From DASTHG01 sp035491895 (GTDB taxonomy: Bacteria; Gemmatimonadota; Gemmatimonadetes; Gemmatimonadales; GWC2-71-9), in the NCBI GenBank assembly GCA_035491895.1, contig DATJJY010000045.1:1-64000 (forward strand): a stretch of 64,000 nt of DNA. Reading direction: 5' to 3'. Below, piece by piece: positions 5,525 through 14,328 of the stretch (its first letter is position 1; the number at the start of each line of letters is the position of its first letter). The notes beneath the pieces were generated by a model, which saw nothing but the letters and a program-made list of their open reading frames with translations, did no database searches and was not told where the DNA came from. The position numbers and the translations under genes were made by a program.

Positions 5525-8364
5525 TAGTTGAATCCGAAGAAGAAATCGACGAAGCGGGGGCCGCGGTCGCGGGTCGGCAACCCGTACGTCGCGATGTCGT
5601 TCCGATGGTAGCGCCACCCGAGATCGAGCCGCAGCACGAGGATGTCGGCGAGCGGCAGCCGCAGCCCGAGCCCCCAGCTGCCGAGCGTGCCACGCTGCTG
5701 CGTCGTCGGCGTCCACGCCCGCCCCAGATCGCTGAACAACGCCCCCTGCACGCCCGGCAATTCCACCGCGCCGAACGGGAAGCCGAGCGACACGAAGTCG
5801 GTGATCGGAAAGCGCCACTCCGCCGACAGGAGCCACGCGCGCGTTCCCGAGACGTATCCGAAATACGGGTAGCCGCGCAATCCCCACGACCCGCCGATGT
5901 TGATCAGCCGCGGCCGCTCTCCACCCGTCCAGTAGCCGAGCGCGCGGACCGCGACCGCGCTGCGCCGCGTCGTGCGGTAATAATGCCGGTAGTCGACCGA
6001 CGCGTTGTAGGAGTCGAACCGTCCGTGGTTCACGTCGTTCACGAGTCCCAGCGTGGCGGTATAGCGCTCGCCGTCGATCGGGCCCGTGGGCAGCCAGAGG
6101 CTGTTGTCCTTGACGTAGGTGAGATAGTTGGCGGCGAGCCACGCCACCCGGCGCGGCTCGCTCGCCACGCTCGAGACGAAGTCGAACCGGTTGGAGTGCT
6201 CCAGCCGGAATTCCGCCTCGAGCCGGCGGAACCGCGACAGCGGATAGCGCAGCTGCCCCAGCACCCCGTACGACGTCTCCTGAAAGAGACTCGTGAAATC
6301 GTTCTCGTAAAACAGCCCGCGCAGGCGGTAGGCGCCGACTCCCCAGTTGGTCCGGTGGGTCTGATTCAGATAGAAGACCGAGCCGGAGATGTTGTCGAGC
6401 AGGTTGCCGAAGCCGCTCCCCGAGTACGCGAACGACGACATCGTGGCGACGAGCTGATGGTCGTTCAACAGGTCGCTGAACAGCAGCACCGCCCCCTGCT
6501 CCGAGCCGAGCCCCGGGGCCACCGCCGCCTCACCGGCGGCGAAGTCGAGCCCGTAATGCTGCTTGTAGGGCGTCGGCGCGGCCTGCGCGACCGCGGACTC
6601 GGTCAGCTCGGGCCACTGCCACGTCGCGGGCGGCGCCGCGCTGTCGAGCGCCACCGCCGGGGGCCCGCTGTCCGGCGGCTCGGTCGCGTGGTACAGGTTG
6701 AACGAGAGATCGGCGAACCCGCCGAACACGAAGCCGGCGGTGCTGTCGACGAATTGCGGGTCGAACGCACCCCCCAACGCCTGCGTCTCACGCCGCCCCG
6801 AGCCGGCCGCATCGACCGAATAGATCTGCAGCGAGCCGTCGCGATCGCTCGTGAACCAGATGCGCCCCGACGGCGACCAGCGCGGCGTCTCGTCCTGCCA
6901 GTTGCCGTACGTCAGGTAGCGCACCGTCCCCGTCGCGAGGTCGAGCAGGAAGAGATTCTTGGCGCCCGTCGCCCCGAACGGCGTCCGGTCGGACGCGAAC
7001 ACCACCGTCCGCCCGTCCGGGCTCACCGAGGGATCGATGTCCTGATAGCGATCCGACGTCAGCCGCTCCAGCCGGCCGCCGTCGAGCCAGAGCCGGTACA
7101 GGTCCGAGTAACCCGACACGGCGAGCCCGCTGAACACCACGCTGCGCCCGTCCGGCGCCCAGGTCGGTGACAGCATCGAGACGATGCTCGGGAACTGGTA
7201 GCGGCCGACGAGCCGGCCGCTGCGCAGGTCCCAGAACATCAGCGCGTCGCGCGACTCGAAGCGGCTCCCGAAGACGGCGACGCCCGCCGGGTTCACGCCG
7301 ATGCGGGACTCGAAATAGTGGAACGACTCGAACTCCGGCGTGCGCTCGCCGTGCACCACGATGTGCGTGTCGTGCCCGTCGAGACTCTTGCTGTAGATGC
7401 TGGCGTACCCGTCCGCGGGCGAGAAGTAGAGCACGCGCGTGGTGCTGTCACCCGGGAGGCGATAGGCGGTCGGCTTGATGGCCAGCCGCGTGATCAGCGA
7501 GGCCGTCAGCGCGAGCGGGCGGCTGGTCGCCACGTCGGTGTAGTAACGGCGGCGCATCCAGTATTGCCACTCGTCCGAGAGCTGGGCGAGCGAGCGGCCG
7601 TACAGCTCCTTCAGCGCGTCGTCGAACGAGTTGTACTTCCAGATGTCGTGATACAGCGAGGCGATGCGCCAGTCGCCGTACGTGGTGCCGAGATACCGCA
7701 CAATGCTGCCGCCGATGGGATAGATGATCCCGCCGCCCGCATAGGCGAGCTGGGTCAGCGGCGGCAGCCGTCCCGATACCGTCAGCTCGCGCAGAATCAT
7801 CTCGTCGCGCGAGTCCTCACCCGCCGAGAAGTACTCGGCCAGCCCCTCCGTCCACCACAACGGCAGGTTGGCGTGCGTGGTGCGCGGGTAGCGCACGTAC
7901 GCCTCGGTCGCGAGGCTGAGCTGGAAGACGTGCACCAGCTCGTGGCGCAGCGTGTGGCGGAAGTCGGCGTAGTTGCCGGTGAACGGCAGCGTCACGCGCC
8001 GCTTGAGGAAGTCGGTGACGCCGAGCAGCGCCTCCGGCGGAGCGTAGGGGAGGACGTTCGTCTGCTCGAAATCGGTGTGCGACGCGTAGATGATCAGTGG
8101 AATGCGGTGCGTCACCGCATGGCTGAAGCGCCGCTCCAGCACGCCGTAACTCTCCTCGGCGTACGCCAGCGCGACGCGCGCCAGCTCCTCTTCCTCGGGA
8201 TAGAAATAGAGGTCGACGTGCTCGCCGGGGAGAACGCGCCACGCGAAGCTCTGATACTGGATCTTGTTCTGCCCGAAATAGCCGAACTGCGCCGCGAGGA
8301 CGCGCGGCACACCGCTCGCGACGCAGAGCGCCAGCGCGAGTCGCGCGACCCGGAGCCCGCTCAC
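5521..8364 (-). CDS. metallopeptidase-propeller-Omp85 barrel fusion protein
   Basis: A 947-residue secreted protein. Signal peptide 1-25 (VLAAQ). Residues about 45-270 form a gluzincin-type (peptidase MA) domain with the zinc motif HELVH (141-145) and downstream WWTEGLAEYF supplying the third ligand Glu173 or Glu177. Residues about 290-600 contain TolB/WD40-like PD40 blades (SPTWAPDGRSVVFS, DPSVSPDGRTVVFASDR, TPRWSPSGRIWFTSDRDG). Residues about 640-947 are an Omp85/BamA-family surface-antigen barrel ending in aromatic FFFGFNY. The GTG start overlaps the preceding stop (GTGA). It would place a protease and propeller in the periplasm on an outer-membrane barrel. The substrate is unknown. Confidence 0.85.
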   Translation of the reverse strand: MSGLRVARLALALCVASGVPRVLAAQFGYFGQNKIQYQSFAWRVLPGEHVDLYFYPEEEELARVALAYAEESYGVLERRFSHAVTHRIPLIIYASHTDFEQTNVLPYAPPEALLGVTDFLKRRVTLPFTGNYADFRHTLRHELVHVFQLSLATEAYVRYPRTTHANLPLWWTEGLAEYFSAGEDSRDEMILRELTVSGRLPPLTQLAYAGGGIIYPIGGSIVRYLGTTYGDWRIASLYHDIWKYNSFDDALKELYGRSLAQLSDEWQYWMRRRYYTDVATSRPLALTASLITRLAIKPTAYRLPGDSTTRVLYFSPADGYASIYSKSLDGHDTHIVVHGERTPEFESFHYFESRIGVNPAGVAVFGSRFESRDALMFWDLRSGRLVGRYQFPSIVSMLSPTWAPDGRSVVFSGLAVSGYSDLYRLWLDGGRLERLTSDRYQDIDPSVSPDGRTVVFASDRTPFGATGAKNLFLLDLATGTVRYLTYGNWQDETPRWSPSGRIWFTSDRDGSLQIYSVDAAGSGRRETQALGGAFDPQFVDSTAGFVFGGFADLSFNLYHATEPPDSGPPAVALDSAAPPATWQWPELTESAVAQAAPTPYKQHYGLDFAAGEAAVAPGLGSEQGAVLLFSDLLNDHQLVATMSSFAYSGSGFGNLLDNISGSVFYLNQTHRTNWGVGAYRLRGLFYENDFTSLFQETSYGVLGQLRYPLSRFRRLEAEFRLEHSNRFDFVSSVASEPRRVAWLAANYLTYVKDNSLWLPTGPIDGERYTATLGLVNDVNHGRFDSYNASVDYRHYYRTTRRSAVAVRALGYWTGGERPRLINIGGSWGLRGYPYFGYVSGTRAWLLSAEWRFPITDFVSLGFPFGAVELPGVQGALFSDLGRAWTPTTQQRGTLGSWGLGLRLPLADILVLRLDLGWRYHRNDIATYGLPTRDRGPRFVDFFFGFNY

Positions 8365-10415
8365 CGGTGAATGCTCCGGATCCGGTCTCCCTGGGCGAGC
8401 GACTGCAACACGCGCGCGTCGCCGCTCAGGCGCCCGAAGATCGTGTACGTGCCGTCGAGATGCGGCTGATTCGAATAGGTGATGAAGAACTGGCTGCCGC
8501 CGGTGTCGGGGCCCGACAGGGCCATGCCGACCGACCCGGTCGTGTAATGCAGCGGGTTGATCTCGTCGCGCAGCACGGTGCCCGGACCACCCCAGCCGTC
8601 GCCGCGCGGATCCCCCGCCTGGGCGACGAAGTTGGGCACGACGCGATGCCACGTCTCGCCGTCGAAATAACGGCGATCGACGAGGGCCAGGAACGCCGTC
8701 ACGGTCAGCGGCGCCTGCACCGGGAGCAGCTCGACGGTCAGGTTGCCCCGGTCGGTCTCGATCGTGACCTGCGGGTTCGGCTGCCCCATCGCCGCGGGCA
8801 GCAGGTAGCGCCGCACGATGTCGCGATAGTCCGCGTCGGTCTTCCCGGTCGTGATCGGACCCGCTCCCGTCCCCCACGCGTCGGCCGCCTCGGACAGCCG
8901 GGCGGCGGCAAGGCGGCGCACCAGGTAATCATCGGGACGGGAGCTGCCGCTCACGAACGCCTGGACTACCCGCACTCGCTGCGCTGCCCCACCCTCGGCG
9001 ATCGCCGCCAGCGCCGCCACCGCCGACAGGCGCGCGTCGTCGAACGGATCGTTCTGGGCGCGGTTGTACGCGGCCATGAGGCGGTCGACGTCGTCGACCG
9101 ACGGATGGCGCGCCAGGAGATCCGCGGCGACACTGCGCACCGCGGGATCGGTGTGCGTCAGCAGCGTCCGGGCCCGGCCGACGAGCGCCGTATCGCTGTC
9201 GGCGACGACGCGCGCGAGGCCGCCGAGCGCCGCCGCCACCACGCGAGCGTCGGGATCGCCGAGCAGCGCCTCGAGTCGCGAGCGGTTCTTCGTCACCGTA
9301 TACGCCTCCACCGCGACGCTGCGCCAGCGCCACTCGGTGCTGGCGGCCACCGTCCCGGCGGCGCCGTTTCCGACACCGCTATCGGCCTCCGCGAGCCCCA
9401 GGATCGCCTGGCGCCGCACGCCGAACACCGCGCTCGCGAGCTGGCGCCGCAGCGCCTCGATCGCCGCCGACCCGCCCAGCACCCCGAGCGTTGTCTCGGC
9501 CTGCACCACGACCCCCACCGTCGCATCGGTGAGCGCGCTCACGACGCTCGAGGCGAGGCCGGAATCGCGGCGGAACGAGGCGAGCGCCCGCAACGCGTTG
9601 ATGCGCACGCCGGTGTTCTCGTCGGCGACGAGCGGCCGGAGACGCGCCGCGACGGCCGCACGGCCGAGGCCGCTCGAATCGGCGAGCGTCGCCGTAAGGC
9701 TCTTCGCAGCGATGGCGCGCACTTCGTCCGACTGGTCGTTCAGCGCGCGCAGCAGCTGGGCCGCCGCCGACGCACTGCGCAAGCGTCCCAGCGAGTAGAG
9801 TGCGCGAGCGCGCGCCGTCTCGTCGGCGTTGTCGGCGAAGCCGACCAGCTGCGGGATCGGGGCGCGCGCCCCGAGACGCCACGCTTCGACGAGCGCGGTG
9901 CTCACGACCGGCGCGACGCTGGCCTGCCCGAGCGGCGCGGTCTCCAGGATGGTGCGAATCGCCAGCGCGCCCTCCGCTCCCCCGATCTTCGCGAGCGCCG
10001 TGACCGCCTCGATCTCGCGCGGTCCCTGCGCCGCCGGTGGAACGCTGCGGACGAGGGTGAGGAGCGGATCGACGGCGCGGGCATCCTTCAGCAGCCCGAG
10101 CGCGAACGCGGCGCTCGCCTGGACCGCGACGGTGGAGTCGGTCAACACCGGGATCAGCAGATCGACGGCCTGGGGATCGCCGATGCGTCCCGCCGCCAGC
10201 GCGGCCTGGACGCGCACGTTCAGGTTGTCGGCGTGCAGCGCCTGCGCCAGCGCACTGCCGTCGTATTGGCGCCCGTCGGAGAGGGCCAGCAGGTGCGCGA
10301 TCGTGCCGACGACCGCCTCGTCCAGCGGCGGCGCCGGGGAGGCCTGCGCGGCGAGCGTAGCGCCGGCCGTGAGCGCGGCCGCGAGGCTACAGGCGAACCG
10401 GATCGGGTATCGCAT
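8361..10415 (-). CDS. HEAT-repeat protein with C-terminal cyclophilin domain
   Basis: A 684-residue exported protein. Signal peptide 1-23 (ATLAAQ). Residues about 30-500 are tandem HEAT/PBS-lyase-type helical repeats (VRVQAALAAGRIGDPQAVDLLIPVL and similar). Residues about 540-684 are a cyclophilin peptidyl-prolyl isomerase (VTIETDRGNLTVELL, FHRVV-type GETWHRVVPNFVAQAGDP, GGSQFFIT, LDGTYTIFGR). The catalytic Arg is present in WHRVVPNF. The gene directly precedes, with a 4-nt overlap, the large barrel protein, so a periplasmic chaperone for outer-membrane clients is a reasonable inference. The first bases overlap the thioesterase gene by 29 nt. Confidence 0.9.
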   Translation of the reverse strand: MRYPIRFACSLAAALTAGATLAAQASPAPPLDEAVVGTIAHLLALSDGRQYDGSALAQALHADNLNVRVQAALAAGRIGDPQAVDLLIPVLTDSTVAVQASAAFALGLLKDARAVDPLLTLVRSVPPAAQGPREIEAVTALAKIGGAEGALAIRTILETAPLGQASVAPVVSTALVEAWRLGARAPIPQLVGFADNADETARARALYSLGRLRSASAAAQLLRALNDQSDEVRAIAAKSLTATLADSSGLGRAAVAARLRPLVADENTGVRINALRALASFRRDSGLASSVVSALTDATVGVVVQAETTLGVLGGSAAIEALRRQLASAVFGVRRQAILGLAEADSGVGNGAAGTVAASTEWRWRSVAVEAYTVTKNRSRLEALLGDPDARVVAAALGGLARVVADSDTALVGRARTLLTHTDPAVRSVAADLLARHPSVDDVDRLMAAYNRAQNDPFDDARLSAVAALAAIAEGGAAQRVRVVQAFVSGSSRPDDYLVRRLAAARLSEAADAWGTGAGPITTGKTDADYRDIVRRYLLPAAMGQPNPQVTIETDRGNLTVELLPVQAPLTVTAFLALVDRRYFDGETWHRVVPNFVAQAGDPRGDGWGGPGTVLRDEINPLHYTTGSVGMALSGPDTGGSQFFITYSNQPHLDGTYTIFGRLSGDARVLQSLAQGDRIRSIHR

Positions 10416-10821
10416 GCAGGCGTTCGGTGACGTCGGCCGGCACGCGGCTCAGCGCGCGGCGGCGGTCCAGAGCGATCAAAGAAGTTTCCGCGGTGGCGAG
10501 GATCTCGGCGGTCCCGGCGCGCTCCACGGCGTAGCCGAACACGACCCGGCGCGAGGCCAGATCGCGAACCCAACACCGGATGCGCACGACATCGTCGTAT
10601 CGGGCGGCCAGACGGTACCGGATGCGTGCTTCGGTCACCGCCAGGAAGACGCCGCGCTCCTCCATGTCCTTGTAGGTGACCCCCGTTCGCCGGAGGTGTT
10701 CCGTACGGGCAATGTCCAGCCACACGAGATAATTGCCGTGATACACGAACCCCATCTGGTCGGTTTCGGAGTAGTTGACGCGGTGTTCGACGGAGCTGAC
10801 CGGATCGGCTGATGGGTCCAG
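10387..10821 (-). CDS. ybgC: YbgC/FadM-type acyl-CoA thioesterase
   Basis: A hotdog-fold (4HBT) thioesterase of about 144 residues. The signature VNYSETDQMGFVYHGNYLVWLDIARTE includes the catalytic Asp of TDQMG. The only in-frame ATG (10755) starts after that Asp and would delete it. The next upstream candidate is a CTG at 10821, 4 nt after the ALDH stop, with GGCGAG upstream. YbgC enzymes hydrolyse short or medium acyl-CoA, often beside Tol-Pal; here the neighbours are ALDH16 and the HEAT-cyclophilin gene. Product call is confident, start less so. Confidence 0.88.
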   Translation of the reverse strand: MDPSADPVSSVEHRVNYSETDQMGFVYHGNYLVWLDIARTEHLRRTGVTYKDMEERGVFLAVTEARIRYRLAARYDDVVRIRCWVRDLASRRVVFGYAVERAGTAEILATAETSLIALDRRRALSRVPADVTERLHAIPDPVRL

Positions 10822-10825
10822 AGCG

Positions 10826-13222
10826 TCACTCGCCGTAGGGGATCCAGATGTTCTTCACCTGCGTGGCATGGCGCAGAAACTCCCGGCCTTCTCCCACGCG
10901 CGGATCGAGCCAGTCGCGCGCGCCCGGGACCCAGGTGCGCTTCATGTTCCCCGCCGACGCCGCTTCCACCGCCTTCGCGCCCGCGGCGCCACCCGCGTAC
11001 CACACGGCATCGACATCCAGGTGCTCGGCCAGGATCCCGGCCAGCGCATCGGTCTCCCCCGTCACGATGTTGATGACGCCGCCGGGAAGATCGGACGTTT
11101 CGAGCACGCTGTAGAAATCGGTGGCGGCAAGGGGATAGGGCGACGACGGGATCGCGACGACGGTGTTGCCCACCGCGACCGCCGGAGCGACGAGCGACAC
11201 GAAGCCGAGCAGCGGCGCCGCCGCCGGTGCGGCGATGCCGATCACCCCAATGGGCTCGTTCATGGCGAGCGTCACGCCGCGGATCGGCACCTGGTGCACC
11301 GCGCCGTCGTACTTGTCCGCCCAGGCGGCGTAGGTGAAGAGCCGCGCGATCGCGGCCTCGACTTCGCGCCGCGCGTCGTCGCCCGTGCCACCGGTGAGCG
11401 CCGCGATCCGGGCCGTGAACTCGCCCGTTCGCGTCGCGAGGTTTTCGGCGATGTAATACAGGATCTGCGCGCGGAGATGCCCCGCCCCGCGACCCCACTC
11501 CGCGGCGGCGTGCGCCGCTTCCACGGCGTCGCGAATATCCTTGCGGTTTCCCTCGCCGACCTCGCCGATGATCCGTCCGTCGCCGGAGCGGATCTGGCGG
11601 CTGTAGCCCTGATCGGGGCGAACTTGCTTCCCCCCGATGTAGAGCTTGGGGGTGCGGTCGATGGGCGGCAAGGTACCAGGTGTCGGGTGTCGGGTGTCAG
11701 CGGGCACCGGGGCGGGCACAGGCGTCCCTGACACCTGACCCCCGGCACCCGACACCTCGAGTTTCAAGTACTCATACATGCCTTCGCGACCACCCTCGCG
11801 CCCGAACCCCGACTCGCGATAGCCGCCGAATCCCGAGGCGGCGTCGAACAGATTGGTCGAGTTGATCCAGACGACGCCGGCTTTGATCTTCGGCGCGACG
11901 TCCAGGGCGAGATTGATGTTCTCCGTCCAGACGGACGCGGCGAGTCCGTACGGGGTGTTGTTCGCCAGCGCCACCGCTTCCGCCGGCGTCCGGAACGTCA
12001 TCGAGACGAGCACCGGTCCGAAGATCTCGACCTGGGCGATCGTGGCGGCGGGAGCGACGCCGGTGAACAGCGTCGGCGGATAGAAGTAGCCGTCGGTCGG
12101 GCATGCCCACGATGGCTGCCACATCGTGGCGCCCTCGGCGACCCCCGTCTCGACCAGCCCCCGGATGCGCTCGAGCTGCACCGGGGCCACGATCGCGCCC
12201 ATGTCGACCGCTTTGTCGAGCGGCGAGCCGACACGCAGCTTCTCCATGCGGGTGCGCAGCTTCGCGATCAACCGCTCGGCGATCCCTTCCTGCACCAGCA
12301 TGCGCGAGCCGGCGCAGCACACCTGCCCCTGGTTGAACCAGATGGCGTCCACCACCCCCTCGACGACGCTGTCCAGGTCGGCATCCTCGAAGACGATGAA
12401 GGGACTCTTCCCCCCGAGCTCGAGCGTCAGCTTTTTCCCGGTGCCCGCCGTCGCCTTGCGAATCACCCGCCCGACCTCGGTCGAGCCGGTGAAGGCGATC
12501 TTGTCGACGCCGGCGTGCTCGACGAGCAGCGCGCCGGTCCGGCCGTCGCCCGTAATCACGTTGAGGACACCCGGCGGCAGCCCCGCGTCCTTCGCGATGT
12601 CGGCAAAGCAGAGCGCGGTGAGCGACGTGAACTCGGCCGGCTTCAGCACCACCGTGTTTCCCGCCGCCAGCGCCGGCGCGATCTTCCACGCCAGCATGAG
12701 GAGCGGGAAATTCCACGGGATGATCTGACCGACGACGCCGATGGGTCCGTATCCCGGGAATTCGACGTCGCGCAGCTGGGCCCAGCCGGCGTGATGGTAG
12801 AAGTGCCGGGCGACGAGCGGGATGTCGAGATCGCGGGTCTCGCGGATCGACTTGCCGTTGTCGAGGCTCTCGAGCACGGCGAGGAGGCGCGAGTGCTTCT
12901 GGACGGCCCGCGCCAGCGCGTACAGATGGCGGGCGCGGACGTGTCCGGGGAGCGCCGACCACGCCGGCAACACCTCGCGCGCGGCTCGCACCGCGGCATC
13001 GACGTCGGGCGCTCCGGCCTGCGCGATGCGCGCCAGCACGGCCCGCGTCGCGGGGTTGATCGTCTCGAACGTCTCCCCTGCCGCGGGCGCGACCCACTTC
13101 CCGCCGATGAACAACCCGAACGTTCCAGTGCGCGCGCGGATCCAGTCGAGCGCGGGGCCGCTCGCCTCCGGCGCCGGCCCCCACTCCATCGTCTCGAAGA
13201 TGCGGGCGACGGTCGTGGTCAC
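10826..13222 (-). CDS. ALDH16-type two-domain aldehyde dehydrogenase
   Basis: A 798-residue protein. Residues about 35-490 are a complete aldehyde dehydrogenase: PWNFPLL (Asn171), FTGSTEVGR, general base Glu268 (LELGGKSPF), nucleophile Cys302 (GQVCCAGSR) and EIFGPVL. Residues about 520-798 are a second ALDH-like domain with a Rossmann part but no catalytic Cys or Glu, ending in QVKNIWIPYGE. A catalytic plus a pseudo-domain is the hallmark of the ALDH16 family. It oxidises aldehydes with NAD; with deoC immediately upstream the likely substrate is acetaldehyde. The GTG start lies 1 nt after the deoC stop. Odd feature: the Pro/Gly-rich linker at about 489-514 is encoded by an inverted intergenic-type repeat. 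Confidence 0.9.
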   Translation of the reverse strand: MTTTVARIFETMEWGPAPEASGPALDWIRARTGTFGLFIGGKWVAPAAGETFETINPATRAVLARIAQAGAPDVDAAVRAAREVLPAWSALPGHVRARHLYALARAVQKHSRLLAVLESLDNGKSIRETRDLDIPLVARHFYHHAGWAQLRDVEFPGYGPIGVVGQIIPWNFPLLMLAWKIAPALAAGNTVVLKPAEFTSLTALCFADIAKDAGLPPGVLNVITGDGRTGALLVEHAGVDKIAFTGSTEVGRVIRKATAGTGKKLTLELGGKSPFIVFEDADLDSVVEGVVDAIWFNQGQVCCAGSRMLVQEGIAERLIAKLRTRMEKLRVGSPLDKAVDMGAIVAPVQLERIRGLVETGVAEGATMWQPSWACPTDGYFYPPTLFTGVAPAATIAQVEIFGPVLVSMTFRTPAEAVALANNTPYGLAASVWTENINLALDVAPKIKAGVVWINSTNLFDAASGFGGYRESGFGREGGREGMYEYLKLEVSGAGGQVSGTPVPAPVPADTRHPTPGTLPPIDRTPKLYIGGKQVRPDQGYSRQIRSGDGRIIGEVGEGNRKDIRDAVEAAHAAAEWGRGAGHLRAQILYYIAENLATRTGEFTARIAALTGGTGDDARREVEAAIARLFTYAAWADKYDGAVHQVPIRGVTLAMNEPIGVIGIAAPAAAPLLGFVSLVAPAVAVGNTVVAIPSSPYPLAATDFYSVLETSDLPGGVINIVTGETDALAGILAEHLDVDAVWYAGGAAGAKAVEAASAGNMKRTWVPGARDWLDPRVGEGREFLRHATQVKNIWIPYGE
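11680..11758. repeat. inverted repeat inserted in frame in the ALDH16 linker
   Basis: The left arm (AGGTGTCGGGTGTCGGGTGT and on) and right arm (ending CACCCGACACCT) are inverted copies of about 23-30 nt around a GC-rich loop. The sequence resembles dispersed tandem or palindromic repeats otherwise seen in gene gaps of this window. It encodes the low-complexity linker (VSGTPVPAPVPADTRHPTP) between the two ALDH domains. It looks like a repeat that entered a tolerant linker without breaking the frame. Confidence 0.65.
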
Positions 13223-13223
13223 G

Positions 13224-14267
13224 TCACACCATCGGATGCCGGTGCGCGGCGCTGTAGCGGCCGGTCACGAAGTACTCGAGCTGGCGCTCGATGTCGGTGA
13301 GCAGGGCGGAGGCGCCCAGCCGGAAGCGGTCGGCGTGCAGCCAGGGGAGGCCCAGCTCTTCCTTCATGAGGATGAGCCAATCGAGGGCACCTTTGGCGGT
13401 GCGGATCCCTCCCGCCGGCTTGAAGCCGACGGCGTGGCGGGTGCGGTCCTGGTACTCGCGAATCATCCGGGTCATGACGAGTCCCACCGGGAGCGTCGCG
13501 TTCACGGGCTCCTTGCCGGTCGACGTCTTGATGAAATCGGCGCCCGCCATCATCGCCACGAGACTCGCCCGGGCGACGTTGGTGAGCGTCGCGAGCTCCC
13601 CCGTGGCGAGGATCACCTTCACGTGCGCGTCGCCGCACGCTTCGCGGAACGCCAGGACCTCTTCGTAGAGACCCGACCAGTCCCCGGTGAGGACGTGGGC
13701 GCGTGTGATCACGACGTCGATCTCCTCGGCGCCCGCCTCGACCGACGCGCGCACCTCGGCGAGCCGCTGCGGGAAGGGATTCAGCCCCGCCGGGAATCCC
13801 GTCGACACCGCGGCCACCGGAATGCCGCTCCCCTCGAGCGCCCGGACCGCGGTCGGGACGAGGGCGTGGTAGACGCACACCGCGCCCACGGTGAGCCCCA
13901 GCGACTCGACGCCCAGGGCTGCTATCAGATCGTGGCGGATGGGGGCCCGCGCCTTGGCACAGAGCCGCAGCACGTTCCCCGGTGTGTCGTCGCCCTGGAG
14001 GGTGGTGAGATCGATGCAGGTCACGGCGCGGAGCAGCCACGCGGCCTGCCATTCCTTCTTGACGGTGCGGCGTTTCGGCAACGTGGCGGCGCGGCGCTCG
14101 ACGGCGCTGCGGTTGATGCGGATCGAGCGAATCAAGTCGAGGTCCAGCGGAATGCCGGGATTGCGCTCGGCAACGACCGGCGGGCGCGCGGCGCTCCCCT
14201 CGGGCGCCCCCCTCGGTCCGGGAGCGCGCGGGCGACGTATGCGCGGATCGTCGCGTGTGACCGTCAT
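13224..14267 (-). CDS. deoC: deoxyribose-phosphate aldolase
   Basis: A 347-residue class I aldolase cleaving 2-deoxyribose-5-phosphate into glyceraldehyde-3-phosphate and acetaldehyde. The Schiff-base Lys247 (DFIKTSTGK), Lys217 (VKVILATGEL) and Asp184 (EEIDVVITR) are in place. The protein is longer than the 220-260-residue E. coli-type enzyme because of an N-terminal extension of about 75 residues, as in the longer, mammalian-like DERA group. A candidate promoter lies just upstream. The next gene is ALDH16, whose product could remove the acetaldehyde. Confidence 0.94.
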   Translation of the reverse strand: MTVTRDDPRIRRPRAPGPRGAPEGSAARPPVVAERNPGIPLDLDLIRSIRINRSAVERRAATLPKRRTVKKEWQAAWLLRAVTCIDLTTLQGDDTPGNVLRLCAKARAPIRHDLIAALGVESLGLTVGAVCVYHALVPTAVRALEGSGIPVAAVSTGFPAGLNPFPQRLAEVRASVEAGAEEIDVVITRAHVLTGDWSGLYEEVLAFREACGDAHVKVILATGELATLTNVARASLVAMMAGADFIKTSTGKEPVNATLPVGLVMTRMIREYQDRTRHAVGFKPAGGIRTAKGALDWLILMKEELGLPWLHADRFRLGASALLTDIERQLEYFVTGRYSAAHRHPMV

Positions 14268-14276
14268 GCTGTCGGG

Positions 14277-14305
14277 AGAATGCGCGGGACGATGGCAAAA
14301 GTCAA
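14277..14305 (-). promoter_or_regulatory. candidate deoC promoter
   Basis: TTGACT, 17 nt, CATTCT, then 9 nt to the deoC ATG. It sits in the 61-bp divergent gap shared with lpxH. Confidence 0.4.
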
Positions 14306-14315
14306 AGGCGGTTCA

Positions 14316-14321
14316 TAGCTT
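14316..14321 (+). promoter_or_regulatory. candidate -10 element of lpxH (leaderless type)
   Basis: TAGCTT ends exactly 7 nt before the lpxH GTG, the same spacing and motif as upstream of uppP, and TAGNTT variants as upstream of murA and two other genes. No strong -35 is seen. Confidence 0.4.
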
Positions 14322-14328
14322 GGGGGCC

